A stretch of 21,055 nucleotides of DNA from Thioalkalivibrio sp. (lineage in GTDB: Bacteria > Pseudomonadota > Gammaproteobacteria > Ectothiorhodospirales > Ectothiorhodospiraceae), in the NCBI GenBank assembly GCA_007136145.1, contig SLHN01000189.1, positions 1 through 21,055 on the forward strand, given 5' to 3'. This document shows positions 13,044 to 20,399 of this stretch, piece after piece. Within the stretch, counting starts at the first letter, position 1. Every line of letters starts with the position of its first letter. The notes below the pieces were generated by a model. The model was not told where the DNA came from and made no database searches. It saw only the letters and a program-made list of their open reading frames with translations. The position numbers were made by a program, and so were the translations under genes.

Positions 13044-14120
13044 ATGCAGAGGATACCGATGGCACTCGCTGAAGCCGATTATGAAGTTCCCGTCACCGCG
13101 ACCATTACCGGTGCCCGGCCCCGCATGGACCAGTCCGAGCGTTCCGATTTGGTTTCACGAATCAAGACCTTGTTGCGTCAGCGCGATGCAGTCCTGGTTG
13201 CCCACTATTACGTTGATGCTTCCCTGCAGCGGATTGCCGAGGAAACCGGCGGTTGCATCGCTGACTCCCTCGAAATGGCGCGCTTCGGCAAGGAGCATCC
13301 CGCCAGTACCCTCGTGGTAGCCGGCGTGCGTTTCATGGGCGAGACCGCCAAGATACTCAGTCCTGAAAAACGTGTGCTGATGCCGACGCTGGAGGCCGAA
13401 TGTTCGCTCGATCTCGGCTGCCCGGCCGATGCGTTCAGGGTTTTTTGCGAACAGCATCCGGATCGCACCGTGGTTGTCTATTCGAATACGTCGGTGGAGG
13501 TGAAGGCACTTGCCGATTACGTGGTGACTTCGAGTATCGCGGTGCCGCTGGTAACGCACCTGCGGGACCAGGGTAAGAAAATTCTCTGGGCGCCGGACCG
13601 GCACCTGGGGGATTATATCCGTCGGGAAACCGGGGCGGACATGGTGCTCTGGGATGGCGCCTGTGTGGTGCACGACGAATTCCGCTCCCGCGAACTCGAA
13701 AAACTGCGCAAGGATCATCCTGCCGCGGCGGTTCTGGTACATCCGGAGTCGCCGCGTGACGTGATTCTCCAGGCCGATGTGGTCGGGTCCACCAGCCAGT
13801 TGATTGCCGCAGTGAAGGAACGTCCGGAGCGGGAGTTCATAGTTGCGACCGATAACCGCATTTTCTACAGAATGCAGCAGGCCGCGCCCGACAAGCGGCT
13901 GATCGAGGCACCCACCGGAGGACATAGCGCAACCTGCCGCAGTTGCGCTCACTGCCCGTGGATGGCGATGAACGATCTCACCAGTCTGGCCGATGCCCTC
14001 GAACATGGCAGGGATGAGGTGTTCGTTGCCGAGGAGGAGCGCCAGAAGGCCTTGACCGCGACCCAGCGCATGCTGGACTTCGCTGCCGCCCACCGTCGCA
14101 CTGTCGCCGGCGACGCTTGA
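13044..14120 (+). CDS. nadA: Quinolinate synthase A, 358 aa
   Basis: Condenses iminoaspartate and dihydroxyacetone phosphate to quinolinate in NAD synthesis, using a [4Fe-4S] cluster. The three expected cluster ligands are present: Cys120 in AECSLDLGC, Cys207 in DGACVVHDEF and Cys304 in CRSCAHCPW. Each is offset by 7 from E. coli Cys113, Cys200 and Cys297. AHYYVDASLQ, VYSNTSVEVKALADYV and APTGGHSATC are further family motifs. ATG 13044 is chosen for GGAGG four bases before it; ATG 13059, with AGAGGA, would also work and would shorten the protein by five residues. It is a separate unit from alr, 192 bases upstream. The small phosphatase-like gene follows 84 bases later. Confidence 0.97.
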   Translation: MQRIPMALAEADYEVPVTATITGARPRMDQSERSDLVSRIKTLLRQRDAVLVAHYYVDASLQRIAEETGGCIADSLEMARFGKEHPASTLVVAGVRFMGETAKILSPEKRVLMPTLEAECSLDLGCPADAFRVFCEQHPDRTVVVYSNTSVEVKALADYVVTSSIAVPLVTHLRDQGKKILWAPDRHLGDYIRRETGADMVLWDGACVVHDEFRSRELEKLRKDHPAAAVLVHPESPRDVILQADVVGSTSQLIAAVKERPEREFIVATDNRIFYRMQQAAPDKRLIEAPTGGHSATCRSCAHCPWMAMNDLTSLADALEHGRDEVFVAEEERQKALTATQRMLDFAAAHRRTVAGDA

Positions 14121-14204
14121 GGGCAGTACCACTCAGGGGCGGTTCCGGTTTCCGTGGGTGAGCCGCGCACCGAAAGCGCGTTGGGCGGGCCGCCACGTTG
14201 ATGG

Positions 14205-14573
14205 ATGCAGCCGATGTACAAACGCCCTGCGCGGATTGTGATTGCCGCTATTGTCGATGATGGGCGGGCCCGCATGGTTGCGCGCCTTGCGTCGGCGCCG
14301 GCGATGACTCGGTGGATCCAGGCCCGGTCGGCAGCGTCCATTTGTCGGTTGAGTCCGGAGGATTTCGATTGGGCGGATCTCGTGGTTGCGGTCGACAGCG
14401 CGGCCGCGAACGCGTTCCCGGCCGCCCATGCCGGCAAGCACAGACTGACGACCTGGAACTTGCCGCCGGCTGGCTCTCCCGATGTGGAGGGCGCCGCCAT
14501 CGCGGCACTGAGCGGCATGATCGGTGGGATGCGTATGCTATCGCGGATGGACGAGGACCATGGCGAAGGATAA
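14205..14573 (+). CDS. Small protein resembling a low-molecular-weight tyrosine phosphatase without its active site, 122 aa
   Basis: Weak resemblance only. Residues 11-29 (IVIAAIVDDGRARMVARLA) line up with the LMW-PTP opening strand, P-loop and helix (VLFVCTGNICRSPMAEALL) without a gap. The catalytic Cys falls on Ala15, while the P-loop Arg falls on Arg21. Next come IQARSAAS, LSPEDFDWADLVVAVD (50-65; the family has a '.. DLIltMd' strand here) and TTWNLPPAGSPDVEGAAIAAL, which occupies the place of the Asp-containing loop and final helix. If homologous, it should be inactive and might bind rather than cleave. No good ribosome binding site precedes ATG 14205; ATG 14214 is an alternative. A plain hypothetical protein remains possible. 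Confidence 0.55.
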   Translation: MQPMYKRPARIVIAAIVDDGRARMVARLASAPAMTRWIQARSAASICRLSPEDFDWADLVVAVDSAAANAFPAAHAGKHRLTTWNLPPAGSPDVEGAAIAALSGMIGGMRMLSRMDEDHGEG

Positions 14574-14646
14574 TGCGCGGGATCCATGTTGCGCTGCGGA
14601 GTAACGCGATTTGCCACCGCTTTCGCCGGTGGACGTTTCCTTGGTT

Positions 14647-14674
14647 GGAGCGCGGAAGCTCGCTTCCGCGCTCC
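14647..14674. terminator. Hairpin between convergent genes, likely two-way terminator
   Basis: A perfect inverted repeat, GGAGCGCGGAAG (14647-14658) with CTTCCGCGCTCC (14663-14674), around CTCG. It lies between the plus-strand gene ending at 14573 and the minus-strand parA-like gene ending at 14684. No T-run is present. Confidence 0.5.
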
Positions 14675-14683
14675 GAAGGAGGG

Positions 14684-15436
14684 TCAGCCTTGTCGATGCA
14701 GCTTCTCGGCGAGTTCCAGCCAGAGTTGTTCGAACGCGGTGGTGGCGCGTCCACGAGGCTGAATCACCGGGAGTGGTGCGCGATGCCGGCCCATGGATTC
14801 GACGGCTGCGGCATACGGAATTGGCGTGCTGAGGAGGTTGGGGATGCGGCTTCGAAGATCGAGGCTGCCCTCCCGGTGCTGCTTGCGTCGATTATCGACC
14901 ATGGACAGGAACGGGTAGAGCTTGACCCTGCGGATTTTCTCGTCGTCCAGAAACTGTGCCATCTGCTCGAAGCTTCGGATCGAAAGCTGCGAGGGGATGA
15001 TCGGAACCGCGATCAGGTCGGCGGCATGAAAGAGATTCTCGGTGACGGTGGAAAAGCTGGGGGCGCAGTCGAGCAGGACCAGATCGAACTCGGACTCGAA
15101 CTCCTTCAATAGCCGCCGGATCTGAAATGCCGGATGGTCGGCCTTGCGCAGATACTGGTCCAGATTGCGGTTGTCGAAATCGGCCGGCAGGCAGGAAAGG
15201 CGCGGCCAGATCGTCGCGCACACCGAATCGTTCCAGTCGCGCTTCCCCCTGGCCAGTTTCTTCACGCTCCCATCTATCCCCGGCTCAAGGCCGAGATACC
15301 AGGTGGCGGCGGCCTGCGGGTCGAGGTCCCACAACAGCGTCTTGCGGCCGTACTGCGACGCCAGATAGGCCAGATTGACCGCTGCGGCGGTCTTGCCAAC
15401 GCCGCCCTTCAGGTTATAGATCGCGAGGGTTTTCAA
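14684..15436 (-). CDS. Orphan ParA/Soj-type ATPase, 250 aa
   Basis: Deviant Walker-A ATPase of the ParA/MinD group, which forms ATP dimers on DNA or membrane to position cargo. KGGVGKT at residues 10-16 includes the signature lysine Lys10; LLWDLDPQ (34-41) is the Walker A' segment; DLVLLDCAPS carries Walker B; and VPIIPSQLSIRS matches the family's switch area. MKTLAIYNLKGG starts without an extra DNA-binding domain. There is no parB-like gene beside it, and the chromosomal parAB pair normally sits near gidA/atp genes, so this is a separate copy. Cargo is unknown. A hairpin lies just after the stop and a repeat lies about 150 bases upstream of the start. Confidence 0.88.
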   Translation of the reverse strand: MKTLAIYNLKGGVGKTAAAVNLAYLASQYGRKTLLWDLDPQAAATWYLGLEPGIDGSVKKLARGKRDWNDSVCATIWPRLSCLPADFDNRNLDQYLRKADHPAFQIRRLLKEFESEFDLVLLDCAPSFSTVTENLFHAADLIAVPIIPSQLSIRSFEQMAQFLDDEKIRRVKLYPFLSMVDNRRKQHREGSLDLRSRIPNLLSTPIPYAAAVESMGRHRAPLPVIQPRGRATTAFEQLWLELAEKLHRQG

Positions 15437-15588
15437 TCGTTTGTACCGAAGTGAGCGCAGCTTTGATCACGGCTGGGGCGCGTGTCTGATCCTGACATTG
15501 TAGTACCTGCGGGAATCCGCCGCATTTCGCCTACCGGTGCGGTTCGGCTGCGCCTCACGGCATGCTTGGAGGCGTCCGGTCGCGCGTG

Positions 15589-15624
15589 GGGTGCCAATGA
15601 GCGGAGCGAATTGCGCCATTGGCG
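15589..15624. repeat. Dispersed intergenic repeat, copy C
   Basis: GGGTGCCAATGAGCGGAGCG followed by AATTGCGCCATTGG. CCAATG and CATTGG at the two ends, plus GCG/CGC inside with one bulged A, form a 9-bp imperfect hairpin. The first 20 bases match copy B with one change. Confidence 0.7.
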
Positions 15625-15636
15625 AGCGGAAACGCT

Positions 15637-16173
15637 TCACGGGTGGGGCGGGAGCCCTTCCGGCGGATCGACAGCGTGGAGTTGAGCGAGGTGTTGTTCA
15701 TAGATGGCCCACAATCGCGGCGCGACGGCGCCGCGAGTCCCCGGATAGGTGAGGCGGTCGAAATTGAACCGCCGAAGATCCTCTATTTCGGTATCCTGAA
15801 GGGTACCGTTGACGATATGAAAGATCACGACGCGAGTTCCGCGGCCAGCGATGGGCAGCAGGGCCCCGACAATGCCGGTATCGTTCAGTCCTGGCCCGCC
15901 ACGCGCGTCACCATCCTCGCCCGGAGGCCGGATCAGCGTGCCCAGCAGTTCGCGGTACGTTTCGGAGCACGGAAAGCAGACCTCGCTGGCCCTTGGGCCT
16001 GGTACCCGGTTAGCAGCGGCCTCGATCTCGGGAACCTGCAGGCAGGTCGTTCCGCTGCCAAGGCGCACGCGATTGCGCTTGCCATTGGGTAGCAGGCGTG
16101 GCACGGCTTCCCGACATGACGGGCAGGCCCATGCCGCGACCTTCGGTCCTTCGAGGATGTTGTTCGGTGGCAT
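15637..16173 (-). CDS. Hypothetical protein with two CxxC pairs, 178 aa
   Basis: I do not recognise the family. CPSC near residue 17 (AWACPSCREAVPRLLPNGKRN) and CFPC near residue 66 (ASEVCFPCSETYRELLG) could form one zinc ribbon across about 50 residues. The rest has a hydrophobic strand-rich core (TGIVGALLPIAGRGTRVVIFHIVNG) and a helical end (WAIYEQHLAQLHAV). There is no signal peptide. ATG 16173 is preferred because an in-frame ATG at 16269 would overlap the 3' end of the redoxin gene by about 49 bases; the ribosome binding site is weak at either. It lies 47 bases after the redoxin gene on the same strand, so the two may be co-transcribed. Confidence 0.55.
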   Translation of the reverse strand: MPPNNILEGPKVAAWACPSCREAVPRLLPNGKRNRVRLGSGTTCLQVPEIEAAANRVPGPRASEVCFPCSETYRELLGTLIRPPGEDGDARGGPGLNDTGIVGALLPIAGRGTRVVIFHIVNGTLQDTEIEDLRRFNFDRLTYPGTRGAVAPRLWAIYEQHLAQLHAVDPPEGLPPHP

Positions 16174-16220
16174 CGTCGCTCGGTCCGCTTTCCCGGTCAG
16201 GTACGAGAGTCTTGTCCCTG

Positions 16221-16802
16221 TCAGCCGAAGTAGGCCGGTTCGTTGCCAGGCTTCCACTTGATGTTGCATCCCAGGCTCGCCTTCTGCGGTTCTGGAATTG
16301 CGCTTCCGGCAAGCAGGGCGTCGCTTGCGGCGCGCAGGTCGGCTCCGGTGACCGGAACGTCACTGCCCGGCCTCGCATCATCGAATTGCCCGCGGTAGAC
16401 CAGCCTGCGGTCCGCATCGAACAGGTAAAGATCCGGAGTGCAGGCTGCCTGGTACGCCTTGGCCACTGACTGGTCTTCGTCCAGGCAGTACGGGAATGTG
16501 TAACCGAAGCGGCGTGCATCGTCGCGCATGGCGTCGGGACCATCCTCGGGATGTGCAACGATGTCGTTGGAGTTGACAGCAATCACCGCGATGCCCTTGT
16601 CGGTGTATTCCCGACCGTAACGCGCGAACTCGTGACGGATCAGTTGCACGAAGGGACAATGGTTGCAAATGAACGCAATCATGAAGCCCTTGGCGTCGGG
16701 GAAGTCGTCCAGGGAAATGCTCCTGCCGGATACTACGTCATGGAGGCTGAAATTCGGGGCTTCGGTGCCGAGGTCGATCATCTGGGAGGGTGTGCGCGCC
16801 AT
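16221..16802 (-). CDS. Thioredoxin-fold redoxin (AhpC/TSA-like) with CNHC motif, 193 aa
   Basis: A thioredoxin-like protein of the group often annotated 'thioredoxin family protein' or 'AhpC/TSA family'. The start of the fold, APNFSLHDVVSGRSISLDDF (residues 15-34), is the peroxiredoxin/TlpA-type entry. FICNHCPFV (45-52) gives a CxxC site with Cys46 and Cys49; VIAVNSND, then CTPDLYLFDADRRLVYRGQFDDARPG, supply the cis-proline region. No signal peptide or membrane segment is seen, so it should be cytoplasmic. ATG 16802 has GGAGC just 5 bases before it; an upstream in-frame ATG at 16838 is less suitable. Substrate is unknown; a thiol-disulfide or peroxide role is likely. A CxxC-pair hypothetical gene follows. 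Confidence 0.88.
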   Translation of the reverse strand: MARTPSQMIDLGTEAPNFSLHDVVSGRSISLDDFPDAKGFMIAFICNHCPFVQLIRHEFARYGREYTDKGIAVIAVNSNDIVAHPEDGPDAMRDDARRFGYTFPYCLDEDQSVAKAYQAACTPDLYLFDADRRLVYRGQFDDARPGSDVPVTGADLRAASDALLAGSAIPEPQKASLGCNIKWKPGNEPAYFG

Positions 16803-16934
16803 GGTTGCTCCGGAGCTGTGGATGGAGAAAGGGTCCATTATACGGGCAGGTGAAACCTGGTGATGTCCGCCCCGAGGATACGCGGGTGAATCATGCGGGA
16901 CCCTTGCAAGCCGGACATGACACCATCATCGTGC

Positions 16935-16968
16935 CCGAAGCACCAGCTTCGGAGCGGCCTCGGGCCGC
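16935..16968. repeat. Two adjacent GC-rich hairpins upstream of fpr
   Basis: CCGAAGC/GCTTCGG with loop ACCA (16935-16952) is followed after one base by GCGGCC/GGCCGC with loop TCG (16954-16968). They lie about 110 bases before the reductase start and about 130 from the divergent redoxin start. No T-run is present; role unknown. Confidence 0.4.
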
Positions 16969-17077
16969 GCAGGGGGGGTGGATCGCGAACGGAAGTCGCT
17001 GCTACGGGTTCGAGGGTATGTAGGAGCGGTCTCCGGCCGCACTGGGGTGCGTGGGAGGCTGGATGATTGGAGGCGGC

Positions 17078-17818
17078 ATGGGTTGGGTGAAAGGCCGGGT
17101 ACGGGAACTGAAACGGTGGACCGAGCGCCTGTTCAGCCTGTATGTGGACGCGGAAATCGAGCCGTTCAGGGCAGGTCAGTACAACCGGCTACGTCTGCCC
17201 ATCGGCGATCAGTGGGTGGGGCGTCCGTATTCGTACGTGAATCCTCCGGATCGGCGTCCACTGGAGTTCCACTTCGTTAGGGTGCCCGAGGGGCCGTTGA
17301 CGAATCGCCTTGTTCATCTGCAGCCTGGGGACGAGGTGGAGTTGATGCCGCGTTCCACAGGCCTGTTTACCCTGGACCAGGTACCGGATGCACATGATAT
17401 CTGGCTGCTCGCGACGGGTACTGGCCTGGGCCCGTTCCTGTCCATGCTGGAGACCGACGAGCCCTGGGAGCGCTTCGAAAACATACGACTCGTCCACTCC
17501 GTGCGTCTGGCGGCCGAACTTTCCTATCGCGACAGAATCCAGGGTTTCATCGACCGTGCGCCCGGCCGCTTCGGCTACGTCCCGATGGTGAGCCGTGAGA
17601 TTTGCGAGAATGTCATGTGCGCGCGCATTCCCGCGACGATCGAGGATGGCCGGCTGGAGGCCCTGGCCGCCTTGACTATCGGGCCTGGACATTCGCAGGT
17701 GATGCTCTGCGGCAATCCCGAAATGGTACGGGATACCCAGTCAGTGCTGAAGGGCCGGGGTCTGCGCCGTAACCGCCGCGGCCAGCCGGGTCAGATCACC
17801 GTGGAAAACTATTGGTGA
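17078..17818 (+). CDS. fpr: Ferredoxin/flavodoxin-NADP(+) reductase, 246 aa
   Basis: FAD enzyme that passes electrons between NADPH and ferredoxin or flavodoxin. RPYSYVNPPD (residues 49-58) is the FAD-binding RxYS motif; LLATGTGLGPFLSML is the NADP-binding glycine loop; MLCGNPEMV and the terminal VENYW match bacterial Fpr, whose E. coli form ends VEHYW. ATG 17078 is chosen because MGWVKGRV lines up with the E. coli start MADWVTGKV and GGAGG lies 4 bases upstream; ATG 17063 is an alternative. Size matches E. coli Fpr (248 aa). The 3' end overlaps the tail of the opposite-strand alpha/beta hydrolase gene by 10 bases. Confidence 0.94.
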   Translation: MGWVKGRVRELKRWTERLFSLYVDAEIEPFRAGQYNRLRLPIGDQWVGRPYSYVNPPDRRPLEFHFVRVPEGPLTNRLVHLQPGDEVELMPRSTGLFTLDQVPDAHDIWLLATGTGLGPFLSMLETDEPWERFENIRLVHSVRLAAELSYRDRIQGFIDRAPGRFGYVPMVSREICENVMCARIPATIEDGRLEALAALTIGPGHSQVMLCGNPEMVRDTQSVLKGRGLRRNRRGQPGQITVENYW

Positions 17819-18585
17819 GGCCGTAGCAGGTCGTAGGCCCATGCGTGGATCAGTCTGGCGACGTAGGCGGTCTGTTCCGGGCGCGTCAGCAGATGGTCGG
17901 CCTGATGCAGGGCCACGAAGCTCTTCGGATGTCGGGCACGGGAAAAGATCCGCCGAGCATGATCCACGCCCACCACGGTGTCCTTTGGCGCGTGCAGGAT
18001 CAGCAGGGGTCGACCCAGGCGTTCCAGTGCCGAGTCGAGGTCCTGATTCTCGACGGATTCCAGAAAATCGCGGCCGATCGTGATCCTGCGCCCACCGATG
18101 TCGACCTCGGCAGAGCCAGTCTCGCGAATCCCATGTGCCTGGGCTTCGAACAGCCGTGTCACGTGGCCGGGTTCCGCGGGCGCCGCGATGGTGACCACCC
18201 CCCGAAGTTCATCACGCAAACCGGCCAACGCCAAGGCCATCGCACCGCCAAAACTATGGCCGATCAGAAGATCTGTGGGATGCCCGGTGAGTTCGTCGAA
18301 CGCATCCAGAGCGGCCTCGAGATCCTCGCAATAGGTCTGGAAGCTGCTGTCCGCGAAGCGACCCTCGGCTTCGCCCAGGCCCATGAAATCGAAACGTAAC
18401 GTGATCACGCCTTCCTGTGCCAACGCGCGAGCCAGGCGCACGGTGGCGGGAAAGTCCTTGGAACAGGCAAAGCAATGGGCGATGCACGCTTGTCCGACCG
18501 GAGTTCCCGCCGGGTGTACCACCGTGCCACTCAGGCGTATCCCGCGCGGCGTGAAGATCTCCAGGGTCCTGTTACTGATGCCCAT
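17809..18585 (-). CDS. Alpha/beta hydrolase (OsmC-associated type), 258 aa
   Basis: A serine hydrolase with nucleophile Ser111 in GHSFGG, a likely acid Asp in LILHAPKDTVV and His in LHQADHLL. The segment AHCFACSKDF, then FDFMGLGEAEGRFADSSF (residues 65-82), closely resembles the N-terminal half of bacterial fusion proteins that join an alpha/beta hydrolase to an OsmC peroxidase domain. Here the protein ends after the hydrolase (LLRPHQ) and no osmC-like gene is adjacent. Substrate is unknown. ATG 18585 has GGGGAAAG about 7 bases before it; an in-frame start at 18651 lacks support. It ends inside the fpr stop region on the opposite strand. Confidence 0.88.
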   Translation of the reverse strand: MGISNRTLEIFTPRGIRLSGTVVHPAGTPVGQACIAHCFACSKDFPATVRLARALAQEGVITLRFDFMGLGEAEGRFADSSFQTYCEDLEAALDAFDELTGHPTDLLIGHSFGGAMALALAGLRDELRGVVTIAAPAEPGHVTRLFEAQAHGIRETGSAEVDIGGRRITIGRDFLESVENQDLDSALERLGRPLLILHAPKDTVVGVDHARRIFSRARHPKSFVALHQADHLLTRPEQTAYVARLIHAWAYDLLRPHQ

Positions 18586-18643
18586 GGTATTCTTTCCCCT
18601 GTACCTGTATCCGTCGTTGCGCGTGAGTCGCGGTGCCGCTGTC

Positions 18644-18672
18644 AGGGCCATTCGATCTGCCGGCCCTTTTTT
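18644..18672 (+). terminator. Intrinsic-terminator-like element on the plus strand
   Basis: AGGGCC (18644-18649) pairs with GGCCCT (18662-18667) around a 12-base loop and runs into six T (18667-18672). No plus-strand gene ends near it. It may terminate a leader or small RNA, or attenuate transcription towards the YdcH-like gene. Confidence 0.5.
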
Positions 18673-18713
18673 GCGTGATCAGCAAGGGTGGGTTCGGCGA
18701 TCATACGCTACCA

Positions 18714-18726
18714 GGGTCAATGACCC
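18714..18726. promoter_or_regulatory. Perfect 13-bp palindrome GGGTCAaTGACCC
   Basis: Half-sites GGGTCA (18714-18719) and TGACCC (18721-18726) flank one A. It sits in the divergent region between the hydrolase and YdcH-like genes, 73 bases before the latter's likely start. It resembles a regulator site; no regulator is identified. Confidence 0.4.
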
Positions 18727-18798
18727 GGGCCAATGGCCTCTGGACCGTTCAGGACTGCTTCGGTGGATGAACCCAGTATGGCTCCGCGAGGGGGGGTT

Positions 18799-19002
18799 GT
18801 GATCGAAGACGAAAGTGAATTGCGTGCGCGCATCGTCGAATTGCAGGCGGAACATGCGGCCCTGGAAACCGCGGTGCTGGCCTTGCAGGAAGCGGCAGCG
18901 CCTGACCTGTTCGCTTTGCGCCGGCTCAAGAAGCGCAAGCTCCAACTCAAGGATTCGATTGCCCGTCTGCGCAGTCGGTTGATCCCGGATCTGAACGCCT
19001 GA
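18799..19002 (+). CDS. YdcH/DUF465-family small coiled-coil protein, 67 aa
   Basis: The pattern LRARIVELQAEHAALETAVLALQ, then LFALRRLKKRKLQLKDSIARLRSRL, gives two heptad-rich helices and the LKKxKLxLKDxIxxL ending that defines the DUF465/YdcH family. Function is unknown; members are short soluble helical hairpins. GTG 18799 is preferred because a G-rich GAGGGGGGG lies just before it and the length then matches the family; ATG 18778 would add seven residues and ATG 18733 more. It is the only plus-strand gene here, facing the fccAB operon tail-to-tail. Confidence 0.75.
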   Translation: MIEDESELRARIVELQAEHAALETAVLALQEAAAPDLFALRRLKKRKLQLKDSIARLRSRLIPDLNA

Positions 19003-19010
19003 AAAGGAAA

Positions 19011-19041
19011 ACGGCGCCCCGGGGGCTACCCGGGACGCCGT
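19011..19041 (-). terminator. Terminator of the fccAB transcript
   Basis: ACGGCG/CGCCGT plus CCCGGG/CCCGGG form a 12-bp stem with one C-A mismatch and a 5-base loop (19024-19028). On the minus strand it is followed by TTTTCCTTTTC (19010 downwards), so it best fits termination of fccB; it may also stop the facing YdcH-like gene. Confidence 0.8.
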
Positions 19042-19081
19042 GTTGCCTGCAGCAGGACTGCGGGTTTGGATTGACGAGCAA

Positions 19082-20380
19082 TCAGCCCCAGATATCGGCG
19101 GTAATGCCGTCGTACCAGCCCTTGGTGTAGACCGCTTCCATTTGCCGCACAGAGGCCGGAGCATCGGCAGGACTGACACCACCCGCGCCAGCAACCCCCG
19201 TCATTGCGCCATCCTGGTACGCGTATACGGCAGCCACGCTGATCGCGTGGTCGGGTGTGATCAGGCTGTAGCAGGTATTCGCCGTGGACGGCGCCAGCGG
19301 TTCCTTGCCAGCCAGTTCACGGATGATCGCCGCGGCAGCGACCTTGGCCTGGTTGTTGGCGGAGTGGCCCGACTTCGGCATCGCGCCAGCAACGCTGGAG
19401 TCGCCGATGACGTAGATACCCGGATGGATGCTGGATTCGAATGTCATCTGGTTTACCGGGCACCAGAAGCCGTCGCCGGCCAGTCCGGTCTGCATGGCGA
19501 TTGCCCCAGCAGTCTGCGGGGGCACGTAGTTCAGCACGTCCGCCTTGAACGTGGTGAAACCGCCGTCGGAGATCGTCGTCAAATTAGCCGCGTCGATTTC
19601 CTCGACCTGACCGCCCCTGGAGCTCGGCACCCATTCGATCATCTCGCCGTAGTGCTGCTCCCAGCCGGCAATGAACAGGCCCTGCTTGGAGAAGTTCTCC
19701 TTGTTGTCGAGGATGATGATTTTCGACCGTGGCTTTGCCTGTTTGAAATAATGCGCGACCATCGATGCCCGCTCGTAGGGTCCCGGAGGGCAGCGGAACG
19801 GGTTGCCTGGGGCGACCATCACGAACACGCCGCCATCCGGCATCGCCTCGAGCTGACGGCGCAGGATCACGGTCTGCTCACCTGCCTTCCAGGCGTGAGG
19901 AATGCGCTCGGCGTCCGCAGCGGTGATGCCGGGGATGGCGTCGTACCGGAAGTCGATTCCCGGGGACATTACCAGCCGGTCGTATTTCATGGTGTTGCCG
20001 CCCGCGGTCTTCACGGTACGACGGGCGGGATCGATCTCGGTCACCGAGTCCTGCACCACTTTCACGCCGTGTCGGCTTTGCAGGGCACCGTAGGTCTGCG
20101 CGATGTCGTCCATCTGGGCGTGGCCACCGAGCACCCAGTTACTGCCGTAGCAGGTGTAATAGGTGGCGGTTGGCTCGATCAGTGTGACCTCCATGTCGGG
20201 TGAGAACCGCTTCAGGTATTTGGCGGCGGTCGCACCACCCGAGCCGCCACCAACTACAACGACATGTGCGCCGCGCGCGCCGTCAGCCATTCCATTCGTG
20301 GCGCAGCCAAAGCCGGTCGCGGTTGCGGCGCCACCGATACCGATGGCCTTGAGAAAATTACGACGGGAAAAATTGCTCAT
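19082..20380 (-). CDS. fccB: Flavocytochrome c sulfide dehydrogenase, flavoprotein subunit, 432 aa
   Basis: Periplasmic FAD protein that oxidises sulfide and hands electrons to the cytochrome subunit. The start MSNFSRRNFLKAIGIGG (residues 1-17) is a Tat signal, for export of the folded flavoprotein. VVVVGGGSGGATAA (40-53) binds FAD. Cys77 in YYTCYGSN matches the cysteine that holds FAD covalently in Allochromatium. Cys197 in FRCPPGPYER and Cys307 in FWCPVN match the redox-active disulfide pair. IHPGIYVIGDSS is the C-terminal FAD motif. The start is ATG 20380; ATG 20416 would enter the preceding gene. It follows fccA by 19 bases, so the two are one transcript. The close homologue SoxF is an alternative name, but no sox genes are present. 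Confidence 0.94.
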   Translation of the reverse strand: MSNFSRRNFLKAIGIGGAATATGFGCATNGMADGARGAHVVVVGGGSGGATAAKYLKRFSPDMEVTLIEPTATYYTCYGSNWVLGGHAQMDDIAQTYGALQSRHGVKVVQDSVTEIDPARRTVKTAGGNTMKYDRLVMSPGIDFRYDAIPGITAADAERIPHAWKAGEQTVILRRQLEAMPDGGVFVMVAPGNPFRCPPGPYERASMVAHYFKQAKPRSKIIILDNKENFSKQGLFIAGWEQHYGEMIEWVPSSRGGQVEEIDAANLTTISDGGFTTFKADVLNYVPPQTAGAIAMQTGLAGDGFWCPVNQMTFESSIHPGIYVIGDSSVAGAMPKSGHSANNQAKVAAAAIIRELAGKEPLAPSTANTCYSLITPDHAISVAAVYAYQDGAMTGVAGAGGVSPADAPASVRQMEAVYTKGWYDGITADIWG

Positions 20381-20399
20381 CTCTTCTATCCCCCTGTTC

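Noticed and set aside
13155..14132. Minus-strand frame of 325 codons
   Set aside because: Opposite nadA, whose cluster cysteines and motifs are clear.
14684..15436. NifH/BchL-type iron protein rather than ParA
   Set aside because: The P-loop is KGGVGKT, and the conserved cysteines that bind the 4Fe-4S cluster in those proteins are absent.
19040..20203. Long open frame (387 codons) on the plus strand
   Set aside because: Opposite fccB, whose motifs prove the minus strand is coding; composition is that of a shadow frame.
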